DNA of 64,000 nt from Nocardia huaxiensis (GTDB taxonomy: Bacteria; Actinomycetota; Actinomycetes; Mycobacteriales; Mycobacteriaceae). A program made the translations under genes and the position numbers. A model generated the notes under the pieces. That model was given only the letters and a program-made list of their open reading frames with translations, made no database searches and was not told the origin of the DNA. Where the stretch lies: positions 3,720,001-3,784,000 of the forward strand of contig NZ_CP059399.1 of the NCBI RefSeq assembly GCF_013744875.1, written 5' to 3'. Shown here piece after piece: positions 1-8,835 of the stretch (the first letter of the stretch is position 1; the number at the start of each line of letters is the position of its first letter).

Positions 1-95
1 CCCCGTGACCCCACGGCCCGATCCCCCCACCCCACAGCCCCGATCCGAGCTGTGCGGTGCAGGGTTGGGGTGTGGGGTTGCCGGGGAGTGGCTAC

Positions 96-101
96 TACTC
101 T
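96..101 (+). promoter_or_regulatory. Predicted -10 of pgeF
   Basis: TACTCT lies 7 bases before the pgeF ATG, so a leaderless transcript is possible. A G-run in the same spacer could also act as a weak ribosome site. Bases 1-95 hold no gene. They are a C-rich stretch followed by a G-rich one and could fold as the terminator of the gene upstream (ftsZ in relatives), but the pairing is imperfect. Confidence 0.4.
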
Positions 102-108
102 CGGGGGT

Positions 109-849
109 ATGACTTCTGCGGCACCGGTTTTCCGGACCAGGCGTGTGGTGACGACTCGGGCGGGTGGGTTCTCCGGGGCGCCTTATGACTCGTTCAACCT
201 CGGGGATCATGTGGGGGATGATCCGGAGGCGGTGCGGCGCAATCGAGTTCGGCTGGCCGAGAGCATCGGGCTGCCGCCTCGGCAGTTGATCTGGATGGAG
301 CAGATCCACGGGCGGAATGTGGAGATCGTGGACGGGCCGCGGGATGAGGCGGTGCCCGCCACGGATGCGCTGGTGACCACGCAGCGGAATCTGGCGCTGG
401 TGGTGTTGACCGCCGACTGTGTGCCGATTCTGCTGTCGGACGACGAAGCCGGGGTCATCGCGGCGGTGCATGCGGGGCGCATCGGAGCGCGGATCGGGAT
501 CGTGCCGCGGGTGCTGGAGGCCATGATCTCGGTGGGGGCGCGGGCCGAGCGCATCGGGGCCTTCCTCGGACCGGCCGCGAGTGGGCGGCAGTACGAGGTT
601 CCGGCGGCCATGCGCGCCGATGTCGAGGCGCATCTGCCGGGCAGTGCCACCACCACGGCCAAGGGGACGCCGGGGTTGGATCTGCGCGCGGGCATTCGCC
701 GGCAGCTCGAGGCGGCCGGTGTCGGGGCGGTGGCGGTGGATCCGCGGTGCACCATCGAGGACAAGACCCTGTTCAGTCACCGGCGCGGCGCGCCGACGGG
801 GCGACTCGCCGGTGTGATTTGGATGTCATCCGAAGGAATCGCAGAATGA
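109..849 (+). CDS. pgeF: PgeF/YfiH family multicopper-type oxidoreductase (LACC1-like)
   Basis: A 246-residue cytosolic protein of the YfiH/PgeF (LACC1) family. Members are described as laccase-like or purine-nucleoside enzymes, and in E. coli as editors of misbuilt peptidoglycan precursors. Family signatures are visible: TADCVPILL, then AAVHAGRIG with the conserved histidine, and later a DPRCT segment. The ATG at 109 gives the usual family length; a frame from GTG 52 would add 19 atypical residues. The stop overlaps the next start (ATGA), so it is translationally coupled to the YggS gene. In relatives this pair directly follows ftsZ, placing the window at the end of the division cluster. The family is clear; the substrate here is not known. 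Confidence 0.9.
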   Translation: MTSAAPVFRTRRVVTTRAGGFSGAPYDSFNLGDHVGDDPEAVRRNRVRLAESIGLPPRQLIWMEQIHGRNVEIVDGPRDEAVPATDALVTTQRNLALVVLTADCVPILLSDDEAGVIAAVHAGRIGARIGIVPRVLEAMISVGARAERIGAFLGPAASGRQYEVPAAMRADVEAHLPGSATTTAKGTPGLDLRAGIRRQLEAAGVGAVAVDPRCTIEDKTLFSHRRGAPTGRLAGVIWMSSEGIAE

Positions 850-1628
850 CCGAGACTCCCACCGCCGCAACCGGTTCCGATCGGGCCGGGGTGGCGCGCG
901 TCACGGGGGCGCCCGAGCGCGTCGCGGAACTGTCCGCGTCGCTGGCCGCCCTGAACGATCGCATCCACGCAGCGTGCCGGGCCGCGGACCGCGATCCGGG
1001 CACGGTGCGCCTGCTCCCGGTGACCAAGTTCTTCCCGGCCTCGGATATCGAGATCCTCTATGGGCTGGGCCGTCGCGAGTTCGGTGAGTCCCGCGAGCAG
1101 GAGGCCAGCGCCAAGGTGGCGCAGCTGGGACACCTGTCCCAGATACGCTGGGAATTCATCGGCCGCCTGCAGCGCAATAAAGCGAAACACGTTGCACGCT
1201 GGGCGGATACCGTCTATTCGGTGGACAGTGATCGGTTGGCAACCACCCTGGACACGGCTGCCGAGGCCGCCCTGGAGGCGGGGGAGCGCCACACCCCCTT
1301 GCGCGTGCTGCTGCAGGTCAGTCTCGACGGTGACACCGCGCGCGGCGGCGTCACCGCGGCCGACCTTCCGGCGCTCGCCGATCATGTCGCTGGTTCGGCA
1401 TCACTGCAGCTCGGAGGCTTGATGGCGATCCCGCCGCTGGAATCCGATCCCGAAGCGGCGTTCGCTCAGCTGCAGTCCATCCACTCCTATCTATTGGCCG
1501 CGCATCCCGAGGCCGCGGAGCTGTCGGCGGGCATGTCGGGGGATCTCGAGGCCGCGATCCGCCACGGATCCACATGCGTGCGTGTCGGTACGGCGTTGAT
1601 GGGCGCGCGACCGATAACCTCCGAGTAG
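846..1628 (+). CDS. YggS/PLPBP family pyridoxal phosphate homeostasis protein
   Basis: A 260-residue PLP-binding protein of the YggS/PROSC family, which buffers vitamin B6 and affects amino-acid pools. The PLP lysine is Lys61 in the segment LLPVTKFF, followed by FGESREQEA and the RWEFIGRLQRNK motif typical of the family. The C-terminus carries the phosphate-binding stretch LSAGMSGDLEAAI and GSTCVRVGTALMG. It overlaps pgeF by four bases (ATGA), which fixes the start. It sits between pgeF and sepF, as in other Mycobacteriales. A catalytic role is not expected for this family. Confidence 0.93.
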   Translation: MTETPTAATGSDRAGVARVTGAPERVAELSASLAALNDRIHAACRAADRDPGTVRLLPVTKFFPASDIEILYGLGRREFGESREQEASAKVAQLGHLSQIRWEFIGRLQRNKAKHVARWADTVYSVDSDRLATTLDTAAEAALEAGERHTPLRVLLQVSLDGDTARGGVTAADLPALADHVAGSASLQLGGLMAIPPLESDPEAAFAQLQSIHSYLLAAHPEAAELSAGMSGDLEAAIRHGSTCVRVGTALMGARPITSE

Positions 1629-1734
1629 CAAAGAAACCTCATCAGTCACATTTGAAACATATGCTTGGTGACAGACGAGGTCTGAGCAGGACAACACCCC
1701 CAGGCCAACCGGGGCCGAAGGAAGGTCGACCAGA

Positions 1735-2532
1735 ATGAGCACGCTGCACAAGTTCAAGGCGTACTTCGGGATGGTTCCGCTCGAGGATTACGAAGACGAT
1801 TACGTCGACGACCGCGGACCCGCGCCCCGGAGCACCGATGAACGCGGTCAGCGCCGCCCCCGGTCCTACGCCGAACGCGACTACGACCGGTACGAGCACG
1901 AGCGCGGTGACCGCTACGACGACGAGCCGGCCTACGAGCCGTCGTACAAGGCCCCCTACAAGCCGGGTTACAGCGCCGCCTCGCGTCGCGACGACTACGC
2001 CGACGACCGGTACGAGGACGAGCGGCTCGAGCGTGACCGCTACGACGCCCCGCGTCGTCCCACCCGCATCGACACCGCGCCCTCCAGCCGCACCCGCGGC
2101 CTGGGTGGCTCCGCGCCCATGGTGCGCGGCACCACGCGCGGCGCGCTCGCGGTGGACCCGGAGGCCGAGCGGCGCATGGAAGAGCTGCGAATGGAGGAGC
2201 GCCGAATCGAGCAGGCGCCCCGCCGTTCTCAGATCTTCGAGGACGGAGGCCCCTTGTCCAAGATCACGACGCTGCGTCCGCGGACGTACGCGGAGGCCGC
2301 CATCATCGGCGAGCGTTTCCGCGACGGCACCCCGGTGATCATGGATCTGGTCGAGATGAGCAATGCCGATGCCCGCCGTCTGGTGGACTTCGCCGCGGGT
2401 CTCGCCTTCGCCCTGCGCGGTTCGTTCGACAAGGTCGCCACCAAGGTGTTCCTGCTGTCGCCGGCCGATGTGGACGTCTCCGCCGAGGAACGCCGCCGGA
2501 TCGCCGAAACCGGCTTCTACAACCAGAAGTAG
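1735..2532 (+). CDS. sepF: Cell division protein SepF
   Basis: SepF, a cytoplasmic FtsZ-binding and membrane-tethering protein of the divisome, essential in mycobacteria as the FtsZ membrane anchor. The first residues ([17 protein letters not shown]) form the amphipathic membrane-binding helix. Next comes a long charged Arg/Asp/Tyr-rich linker (about residues 20-165), and the C-terminal SepF core runs from about 175 to 262 with [12 protein letters not shown] and the [16 protein letters not shown] helix. At 265 residues it is longer than firmicute SepF because of this linker, as is usual in actinobacteria. The preceding 106 bases probably carry its own promoter. It is followed by palindromic repeats. 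Confidence 0.95.
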   Translation: MSTLHKFKAYFGMVPLEDYEDDYVDDRGPAPRSTDERGQRRPRSYAERDYDRYEHERGDRYDDEPAYEPSYKAPYKPGYSAASRRDDYADDRYEDERLERDRYDAPRRPTRIDTAPSSRTRGLGGSAPMVRGTTRGALAVDPEAERRMEELRMEERRIEQAPRRSQIFEDGGPLSKITTLRPRTYAEAAIIGERFRDGTPVIMDLVEMSNADARRLVDFAAGLAFALRGSFDKVATKVFLLSPADVDVSAEERRRIAETGFYNQK

Positions 2533-2537
2533 GGTCC

Positions 2538-2637
2538 CCTCGTCATTCCGGCATGTCCTTGGCCGGAATCCATCGAAACAGGTTGCCGCACTGAGGGTGT
2601 GGATCCCGGCCAAAAAGCATGCCGGGATGACGAGGGT
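2538..2637. repeat. Inverted pair of REP-like palindromic units
   Basis: Two about 36-base units in opposite orientation (about 2538-2573 and 2600-2637) separated by about 26 bases. Each unit is itself a hairpin: an 8-base stem ATTCCGGC/GCCGGAAT in the first and ATCCCGGC/GCCGGGAT in the second, each with a 9-base loop. The stem changes are compensatory. The same unit recurs three times after ileS (7868-8006). Placed just after sepF, the pair may also act as a transcription terminator. The rest of 2638-2844 shows nothing beyond the YggT ribosome site. Confidence 0.8.
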
Positions 2638-2844
2638 GGGTCCGGGCGGGGGTTGGTTCGGAAGAAAGATTGCCGCTGGGGAGCGGCGGGGGATGCAGGG
2701 GGAGTATCGCGTGTCTGGCTTGTTCAGGCCTCTTGGCTACTTTGTGGCGTTCACCCGCCGGTACCCGATTCAGAGCCGTCGAAACCGCTTTGTGAGCGGC
2801 GCGATCCCGCGTCCTATTTTGCAAGGCACCGATTCTGAGGCAGA

Positions 2845-3156
2845 GTGAACGACGTGGCCCTGTTCCAGGTGTTGAACCTACTGCTGTTCCTCTTCTGGCT
2901 GCTGCTGATCAGCCGAGTCATCGTCGAGTTCATTCGCAGCTTCGCGCGCGACTGGCGGCCGACCGGCTTCGTCGTGATCGTGCTGGAGGTGATCTTCACG
3001 ATCACCGACCCGCCAGTGAAACTCCTGAGGCGTTTGATACCCCCAGTGAATCTTGGGGGAATTCGGCTCGATCTGTCGATTATGGTCCTGCTATTCATCG
3101 TCTTCATCCTGATGTCGATCACCGGCTCGCTCGGGCAGTCGGTAGCTCAGGTGTGA
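2845..3156 (+). CDS. YggT family integral membrane protein
   Basis: A 103-residue YggT-family protein with two hydrophobic segments (about residues 4-26 and 73-97) flanking the conserved amphipathic middle, which includes ITDPPVKLLRRLIPP and LGGIRLDLS. YggT homologues lie between sepF and divIVA in nearly all actinobacteria. A role in division or envelope growth is suspected but unproven. The start is GTG 2845, preceded by GAGGCAGA. It is separated from sepF by the palindromic repeat region and from wag31 by 71 bases, so it may be transcribed alone. Confidence 0.88.
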   Translation: MNDVALFQVLNLLLFLFWLLLISRVIVEFIRSFARDWRPTGFVVIVLEVIFTITDPPVKLLRRLIPPVNLGGIRLDLSIMVLLFIVFILMSITGSLGQSVAQV

Positions 3157-3183
3157 CAGAATGGGCCCAAAGAAAGCTTGCCC

Positions 3184-3201
3184 AGATCTACCGCTAGATC
3201 T
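3184..3201. promoter_or_regulatory. Inverted repeat in the wag31 leader
   Basis: A perfect 7-base inverted repeat (AGATCTA, 4-base loop CCGC, TAGATCT) lies 26 bases before the wag31 ATG. It could be a small RNA hairpin in the leader or a protein-binding site. No ortholog site is known to me. Confidence 0.5.
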
Positions 3202-3227
3202 CCAACGAAGCGTGAAGGGATCGTTCC

Positions 3228-4052
3228 ATGCCGCTGACCCCCGCTGATGTTCATAACGTCGCGTTCAGCAAACCACCGATCGGGAAGCGCGGATACAACG
3301 AGGACGAAGTCGACGCCTTCCTCGACCTGGTCGAGCAGGAGCTCTCACGCCTCATCGAGGAGAACGCGGATCTTCGCCAGCGCGTTGCCGAATTGGACGC
3401 CGAGCTGGCCGACGCGAAGAAGAACCGGGGTCCGGTTCAGCAGGTGAAGCAGCCGCCGGTGCCCGAGCCCGTGAAGGCCGCACCGCCCGCGCCGCCGCAG
3501 CCGATGCCCGCCCCGGCGCCCATGCCGGTCAAGGCCGAGGCCCCTTCCGCGGATGCGAATCTGCAGGCCGCCAAGGTCCTTTCGCTGGCTCAGGAGATGG
3601 CCGACCGCCTCACCTCCGACGCCAAGACCGAAGCCGAGCAGTTGCTGGCCAATGCCAGAGCGAACTCGGAGCGACTGGTCAGCGATGCGCGCACCCGCTC
3701 CGAGGCCATGATCGCCGACGCCCGCCAGAAGGCGGAAGCCATGCTGTCGGACGCGCAGACCCGCAGCGACTCCCAGCTGCGCCAGGCCAAGGAGAAGGCC
3801 GACGCCCTGCAGGCCGACGCCGAGCGCAAGCACACCGAGATCATGGCCACCATCACCCAGCAGCGCAGTGTGCTGGAGAGCCGGATCGAGCAGCTCAAGA
3901 CCTTCGAGCGCGAGTACCGGGTGCGCCTGAAGTCCTACCTCGAGTCGCAGCTGGAGGAGCTGGAGAACCGTGGTTCCGCGGTGCCGGTCGACGGCGGCGA
4001 ATTCGGTGGGGAAGCGGCCGGCAACGGCGCACTTCTCAAGGGCGGCAAGTAA
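3228..4052 (+). CDS. wag31: Wag31/DivIVA, polar growth scaffold
   Basis: Wag31 (DivIVA), the coiled-coil protein that marks negatively curved membrane at poles and septa and recruits the elongation machinery of Mycobacteriales. The N-terminal lipid-binding domain is intact: [20 protein letters not shown] and the following [15 protein letters not shown] coiled coil. A proline-rich linker occupies about residues 70-105. A long C-terminal coiled coil (about 110-250) contains Ala/Asp/Glu/Lys-rich repeats of the type [15 protein letters not shown]. The length of 274 residues fits the family. The ribosome site GAAGGGATC precedes the ATG. It lies downstream of YggT, as in relatives. Confidence 0.96.
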   Translation: MPLTPADVHNVAFSKPPIGKRGYNEDEVDAFLDLVEQELSRLIEENADLRQRVAELDAELADAKKNRGPVQQVKQPPVPEPVKAAPPAPPQPMPAPAPMPVKAEAPSADANLQAAKVLSLAQEMADRLTSDAKTEAEQLLANARANSERLVSDARTRSEAMIADARQKAEAMLSDAQTRSDSQLRQAKEKADALQADAERKHTEIMATITQQRSVLESRIEQLKTFEREYRVRLKSYLESQLEELENRGSAVPVDGGEFGGEAAGNGALLKGGK

Positions 4053-4157
4053 AGTCGTAGATACGGCCATTGGTGCCGCGCTGGTCCAACAGTTCCGAGA
4101 AGTTCATAGGCGGGCAGCGCGGCGCCGCCACCGATCCAGCACGAGGGGTGGGTCCTC

Positions 4158-4361
4158 ATGCTCGTGGTGACGCTTGTTCTCGCTGCTATCGGCTTCGGAC
4201 TGCTCGTGACGGCCCTGACCACCGGTTCGGTGATCTGGGCGTGGGGCTGCATCATCGTCTGCGTCATCGGGGCGGTGCTGCTGCTGACGAGCGCGTTGTC
4301 GCTGCGCGAGGACGACGAAGACTCGCAATCGCATCCGGGCGGCAGGCACATGAAACACTGA
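4158..4361 (+). CDS. Small two-TM membrane protein of unknown function
   Basis: A 67-residue protein with two predicted transmembrane helices (about 2-21 and 25-46) and an acidic, then histidine-containing, C-terminal tail (REDDEDSQSHPGG). I cannot assign a function. A short transmembrane protein also follows wag31 in mycobacteria, which suggests a conserved envelope role. The ribosome site GAGGGGTGGG precedes the ATG. It is separated from ileS by the T-box leader, so it is not in the same transcription unit. Confidence 0.65.
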   Translation: MLVVTLVLAAIGFGLLVTALTTGSVIWAWGCIIVCVIGAVLLLTSALSLREDDEDSQSHPGGRHMKH

Positions 4362-4417
4362 GGCAGAGGGTCCAGGGAATATCCGCTGGACTGCTCTGGC
4401 TAGAATCGAAGTAGCTT

Positions 4418-4620
4418 TACGACGTTGATCCGGCCATCACCGGGGAGTCTTCGGAAGAACGGCAGCTCGCGCTGCTCACTAGAACCGAACGGGTGAGCCC
4501 GTCACAGCTCGCAACGAAGCGGTCCGGCAGTTCTCGCCGGGCAAGCGGGGTGGTACCGCGGTCACGACGCACCCGCGTCGGAATCGTCCCCGTGCCAAGG
4601 GTTTTCGGCACGAGGAGACT
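4418..4620 (+). ncRNA. T-box riboswitch (ileS leader, ultrashort stem I, translational)
   Basis: An uncharged-tRNA(Ile)-sensing leader. The diagnostic T-box sequence GGGTGGTACCGCG is at about 4548-4560. At 4430-4443 a 4-bp hairpin CCGG/CCGG presents ATC (4436-4438, an isoleucine codon) in its terminal loop, the ultrashort stem I arrangement known for actinobacterial ileS leaders. After the T-box, a CGTGCC/GGCACG hairpin (4591-4612) lies just before the GAGGAG and GAGAGG purine tracts that precede the ileS ATG. There is no U-run, so control is expected at translation initiation: uncharged tRNA frees the ribosome site. The fold is inferred from motifs. Confidence 0.92.
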
Positions 4621-4631
4621 GAGAGGCCGCC

Positions 4632-7600
4632 ATGGCGGACGAGACCACAGCCCGCGACGCGTACCCCCGCGTCGATCTGAACCAGGCCGGCAGCGGCCAG
4701 GTGTCCTTCCCTGCGCTGGAACAGCGGGTCCTCGCCTACTGGGCCGCCGACGACACCTTCCGTGCCAGCATCGAGAACCGTTCCGATGCAGAGGAATTCG
4801 TCTTCTACGACGGCCCGCCGTTCGCGAACGGCCTGCCGCATTACGGTCATCTCCTCACCGGTTATGTGAAGGATTTGATCCCACGATTTCAAACGATGCG
4901 CGGGAAGAAGGTCGAGCGCCGTTTCGGCTGGGATACTCACGGCCTGCCCGCGGAAATCGAAGCCGAGAAGCAGCTCGGTATCACGGACAAATCACAGATC
5001 GAGGAGATGGGCCTCGCGGAATTCAATGCCGCGTGCAAATCCTCGGTGCTGCGCTACACCAATGAGTGGCGCAACTATGTGACCCGCCAGGCGCGCTGGG
5101 TCGACTTCGACAACGACTACAAAACCCTCGACCTCGACTTCATGGAGTCGGTCATGTGGGCGTTCAAGTCGCTGTACGACAAGGGTCTGATCTATCAGGG
5201 CTTCCGCGTGCTGCCCTACAGCTGGTACGAGCAGACACCGCTGTCGAATCAGGAGACGCGCCTGGACGACGCGTACAAGATGCGCCAGGATCCGGCGGTT
5301 ACCGTCGACATGGTGCTGAGCGTGCCGGCCGAGCATCCGCTGGCCGCCCTCGACGGCGCGAACGCGCTCATCTGGACCACCACGCCGTGGACCCTGCCGT
5401 CCAACCTCGCCATCGCCGTGCACCCGGACGTCACCTACGCGCACGTCGAGGGCAAGGACGGCAAGCGCTACCTGCTTGCCGCCGAACGCGTCTCGAACTA
5501 CACCCGCGAGCTGGGCGAGGAGCCCACCGTGCTGTCCGAGCACTCGGGCGCGGCGCTGAAGGATCTGCGCTACGCGCCGCCGTTCGACTTCTTCGCCGGT
5601 CATCCGAACGCGCACCGCGTGCTCAACGCCGACTACGTGACCACCGACTCCGGCACCGGCATCGTCCACCTCGCCCCGGCCTTCGGTGAAGAGGATATGG
5701 ACGTGGCCTCGGCCGCCGGCATCGAACTGGTGCAGCCGCTCGACGCGGGCGGCAAGTTCACCTCCATGGTGCCGCCGTACGAGGGCCTCATGGTGTTCGA
5801 CGCCAACCCGGTCATCATCAAGGACCTCAAGGCGGCCGGAAAGCTGCTGCGGCACGAGACCATCGAGCACTCCTACCCGCACAGCTGGCGTTCCGGTCAG
5901 CCGCTGATCTACATGGCGGTGCCGTCCTGGTTCGTGGCGGTCACCAAGTTCCGCGACCGCATGGTGGAGCTCAACCAGCAGATCACCTGGGTGCCCGAGC
6001 ACATCCGCGACGGCCAGTTCGGCAAGTGGCTCGAAGGCGCGCGCGACTGGAACATCAGCCGCAACCGGTACTGGGGTTCGCCCATCCCCGTGTGGGTTTC
6101 GGACAATCCGGAGTACCCGCGCATCGACGTCTACGGTTCGCTCGACGAGCTCGAGCGTGACTTCGGCGTGCGCCCGACCGACCTGCACCGGCCCATGATC
6201 GACGAGCTGGTGCGGCCGAATCCCGATGACCCGACCGGGAAGTCGATGATGCGGCGCACCCCCGAGGTGCTGGACTGCTGGTTCGAATCGGGCTCCATGC
6301 CCTTCGCGCAGGTGCACTACCCGTTCGAGAACAAGAACTGGTTCGACGGCGGCCACGGCGACGAGAACGGCAACCCGGTCCCGGGCCACAATCCGGGCGA
6401 CTTCATCGTCGAGTACAACGGCCAGACCCGCGGCTGGTTCTACACCCTGCACGTGCTGGCCACCGCGCTGTTCGACCGTCCGGCGTTCAAAACCGTTGCG
6501 GCGCACGGCATCGTGCTCGGCGACGACGGGCTCAAGATGTCCAAGTCCAAGGGCAACTACCCGAACGTCAACGAGGTCTTCGACCGTGACGGCTCCGACG
6601 CCATGCGCTGGTTCCTCATGGCCTCGCCGATCCTGCGCGGCGGCAACCTGATCGTCACCGAGCGCGGCATCCGCGAGGGTGTCAGCCACGCGCTGCGGCC
6701 GCTGTGGAACGCCTGGACCTTCCTGCAGCTGTACGCTTCGAAACCCGGTACCTGGCGCACGGATTCGCAGCATGTGCTGGATCGCTACATCCTCGCGAAG
6801 CTGGCGCAGACCCGCGACGTGATGACCGAGGCGCTGGAGACCTACGACATCGCGGGCGCGTGCGACGAGCTGCGCTCGTTCGCCGACGCGCTGACCAATT
6901 GGTATGTGCGCCGGTCGCGTTCGCGGTTCTGGGAGGAGGACCGCGATGCCATCGACACCCTGCACACCGTGCTCGAGGTGACGACTCGCCTTGCGGCGCC
7001 GCTGCTTCCGCTCATCACCGAGGTGATCTGGCGGGGTCTCACCGGCGGCCGCTCGGTGCACCTGGCCGACTGGCCGGCCGCGTCCGACCTGCCGCACGAC
7101 GCCGAGCTGGTGTCGGCCATGGATGAGGTGCGCACGGTCTGCTCCACGGTGCTGTCGCTGCGCAAGGCGCAGAATCTCCGTGTGCGCCTGCCGCTTTCGG
7201 AGGTCACCGTGGCCGCGGCCGACGCCGAGCGGCTCGCCCCGTTCGTCGAGCTGATCGCCGACGAGGTGAACGTCAAGAAGGTCGACCTCACCACCGATGT
7301 GGCCGCGCACGGCCGCTTCGAACTGGTCGTGAACGCCCGCGCCGCCGGTCCGCGCATCGGCAAGGAGGTGCAGACGGTCATCAAGGCGGTCAAGGCCGGG
7401 GAGTGGAGTGAGGCCGCCGACGGCACCGTCACCGCCGCGGGCATCGCCCTGCTGCCCGAGGAGTACACCCAGCGCCTGGTGGCCGCCGAACCCGAGTCCA
7501 CCGCCGCCCTGCCCGGCAACTCCGGGCTGGTGGTGTTGAACTCGGTGGTCACCGAGGAGCTGGAGGCCGAGGGCTGGGCCCGCGACCTCATCCGCGACCT

Positions 7601-7808
7601 GCAGGAAACCCGCAAGTCCACGGGTCTCGACGTCTCCGACCGCATCACCGTGGTCCTCGACGTCCCGGCCGAGCGCCTGGCCTGGGCGCAGACGCACAGG
7701 GACCTCATCGCCGGTGAAATCCTCGCCACCGCACTGACTTTCGGTGACGCGGGCGCGGATGCCGCCGAGATCGTGGGCGGCGTGAAGGTGTCGATCAGCA
7801 AGAACTGA
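4632..7808 (+). CDS. ileS: Isoleucyl-tRNA synthetase
   Basis: Class I isoleucyl-tRNA synthetase, cytosolic, charging tRNA(Ile). The HIGH-type motif is HYGH at residues 70-73 and KMSKS is at 635-639. Between them lie the CP1 editing domain ([10 protein letters not shown] and [18 protein letters not shown]) and [11 protein letters not shown]. The anticodon-binding helical domain follows ([14 protein letters not shown]). At 1058 residues it resembles the long, eukaryote-like IleRS2 class found in mycobacteria, a class often naturally insensitive to mupirocin; that property is inferred from class only. Translation is probably controlled by the T-box leader. A strong hairpin follows the stop. Confidence 0.97.
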   Translation: MADETTARDAYPRVDLNQAGSGQVSFPALEQRVLAYWAADDTFRASIENRSDAEEFVFYDGPPFANGLPHYGHLLTGYVKDLIPRFQTMRGKKVERRFGWDTHGLPAEIEAEKQLGITDKSQIEEMGLAEFNAACKSSVLRYTNEWRNYVTRQARWVDFDNDYKTLDLDFMESVMWAFKSLYDKGLIYQGFRVLPYSWYEQTPLSNQETRLDDAYKMRQDPAVTVDMVLSVPAEHPLAALDGANALIWTTTPWTLPSNLAIAVHPDVTYAHVEGKDGKRYLLAAERVSNYTRELGEEPTVLSEHSGAALKDLRYAPPFDFFAGHPNAHRVLNADYVTTDSGTGIVHLAPAFGEEDMDVASAAGIELVQPLDAGGKFTSMVPPYEGLMVFDANPVIIKDLKAAGKLLRHETIEHSYPHSWRSGQPLIYMAVPSWFVAVTKFRDRMVELNQQITWVPEHIRDGQFGKWLEGARDWNISRNRYWGSPIPVWVSDNPEYPRIDVYGSLDELERDFGVRPTDLHRPMIDELVRPNPDDPTGKSMMRRTPEVLDCWFESGSMPFAQVHYPFENKNWFDGGHGDENGNPVPGHNPGDFIVEYNGQTRGWFYTLHVLATALFDRPAFKTVAAHGIVLGDDGLKMSKSKGNYPNVNEVFDRDGSDAMRWFLMASPILRGGNLIVTERGIREGVSHALRPLWNAWTFLQLYASKPGTWRTDSQHVLDRYILAKLAQTRDVMTEALETYDIAGACDELRSFADALTNWYVRRSRSRFWEEDRDAIDTLHTVLEVTTRLAAPLLPLITEVIWRGLTGGRSVHLADWPAASDLPHDAELVSAMDEVRTVCSTVLSLRKAQNLRVRLPLSEVTVAAADAERLAPFVELIADEVNVKKVDLTTDVAAHGRFELVVNARAAGPRIGKEVQTVIKAVKAGEWSEAADGTVTAAGIALLPEEYTQRLVAAEPESTAALPGNSGLVVLNSVVTEELEAEGWARDLIRDLQETRKSTGLDVSDRITVVLDVPAERLAWAQTHRDLIAGEILATALTFGDAGADAAEIVGGVKVSISKN

Positions 7809-7822
7809 CGATCGAGCGAACA

Positions 7823-7857
7823 CCGAAGGGCGGGGCCACTGCGGCCCCGCCCTTCGG
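7823..7857. terminator. Terminator hairpin after ileS
   Basis: A perfect 15-bp GC-rich stem (7823-7837 with 7843-7857) with a 5-base loop and no U-run, beginning 14 bases after the ileS stop. Confidence 0.8.
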
Positions 7858-7867
7858 CTGTACCAGC

Positions 7868-8006
7868 ACTCGTCATCCCGGCGTGCTTTTGGCCGGGATC
7901 GACACAGCGACAGCGCCCCATCTCTGTGGATTCCGGCCAAGAACATGCCGGAATGACGAGGGCGGTGTGGATTCCGGCCAAGAACATGCCGGAATGACGA
8001 GGGCGG
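7868..8006. repeat. REP-like cluster: one inverted unit plus a 41-bp tandem duplication
   Basis: Three copies of the palindromic unit seen after sepF. One reversed unit (about 7868-7902, stem ATCCCGGC/GCCGGGAT) is followed by two direct copies of exactly 41 bases (7925-7965 and 7966-8006, stem ATTCCGGC/GCCGGAAT). The two direct copies are identical, which points to a recent duplication. The position is again 3' of a gene. Confidence 0.85.
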
Positions 8007-8286
8007 TGTTGGGCCGGCAGTGGCGTGGCCAACACCCGCGTGCGACGTGTTGGCTCTTGTGTGGCTGCTGTTGCCTGCGATACAACAGTTATGCGCCAGC
8101 AACTATCAACGTCAGGTTGAGCTTGCGTGTTCTGCTGATCGACGCAACTGATAGAAAAGTGCACTGCCAGGCAAGTCGTACCGGTGTGGATGCCATGGGG
8201 AAGTGGTTCATCCCGCACAGGAGAGTTTGCTGTGCTGTCGCCAATCGGCTCGTCGGGTGGTGTGCCACACCTGAAGGGCGAGTTGT
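8007..8286. other. Intergenic leader region before the NlpC/P60 gene
   Basis: About 280 bases, less GC-rich than the surroundings, with no supported gene. It probably holds the promoter of the secreted NlpC/P60 gene. I looked for a c-di-AMP (ydaO) riboswitch because such genes often carry one, but its conserved core is not present. Confidence 0.4.
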
Positions 8287-8829
8287 ATGAGCAGTCGCTG
8301 GATTCGTCGTACCGCCAGATTCCTCACCACGATCACCGTCGCACTGACCCTGGCCGCACCCCTGTGGGTGGGTGCCGCCGCCGCGGACACCGGCAGCGGC
8401 ACCGGCAGCGCCTCCTCCGGCAGCGCCACCGGATCGTTCTCCGGCAGCGCGAGCGGTTCGGCGCAGCTGCCGGTCACCAGTCCCCGGGCGGTCGCCGCGC
8501 TGGCGGTGGCTTCCACGCAGATCGGAAAGCCCTACGAGTGGGGTGGCACCGGGCCGGACGCCTGGGACTGCTCCGGCCTGGTGCAGTGGGCCTATCGGCA
8601 GGTGGGTATCAATCTGCCCAGAACCACCTGGCTGCAGGTGGATTCGGGGCTCGAGGTCCCGTTCCACGCGCTGCAGCCCGGCGATGTCGTGATCTTGAAC
8701 GGGGATGCCTCGCACGTGGGCATCTACGCCGGGTTCGGGCAGATCCTCAATGCGTACGACTGGGGCGTGCCGGTGGGCTTCACTCCGCTGTCCCAGTTCG
8801 AGATCTACGACATTCGCCGCTTCTACTGA
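8287..8829 (+). CDS. Secreted NlpC/P60 cysteine peptidase (peptidoglycan hydrolase-like)
   Basis: A 180-residue exported protein. Residues 1-33 are a Sec signal peptide (arginine-rich start, ATVALTL-type core, AAA cleavage region). Residues 34-60 are a Ser/Gly low-complexity linker, and 64-180 form an NlpC/P60 domain. The catalytic Cys95 is in WDCSGLVQ and His143 is in ASHVGIY; the third polar position appears to be Asn155. Such proteins usually cut stem peptides of peptidoglycan. Nothing but the catalytic domain is present, with no coiled-coil or wall-binding domain, so it resembles the small RipD/RipB-like class. The ribosome site GAAGGGCGAG precedes the ATG. The specific bond cut is unknown. 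Confidence 0.87.
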   Translation: MSSRWIRRTARFLTTITVALTLAAPLWVGAAAADTGSGTGSASSGSATGSFSGSASGSAQLPVTSPRAVAALAVASTQIGKPYEWGGTGPDAWDCSGLVQWAYRQVGINLPRTTWLQVDSGLEVPFHALQPGDVVILNGDASHVGIYAGFGQILNAYDWGVPVGFTPLSQFEIYDIRRFY

Positions 8830-8835
8830 ATCTCG

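Noticed and set aside
7868..8006. A CRISPR-like array
   Set aside because: Only two direct copies, no spacers of even length, and each unit is a palindrome of a family found elsewhere in the window.
4992..8102. A 1036-codon open frame on the minus strand opposite ileS
   Set aside because: Same reason. Its start lies in repeat DNA and its composition is that of a GC-rich shadow frame.
8007..8286. A c-di-AMP (ydaO-type) riboswitch before the NlpC/P60 gene
   Set aside because: The conserved GGGGACCCA-type core and its partner segments are absent.
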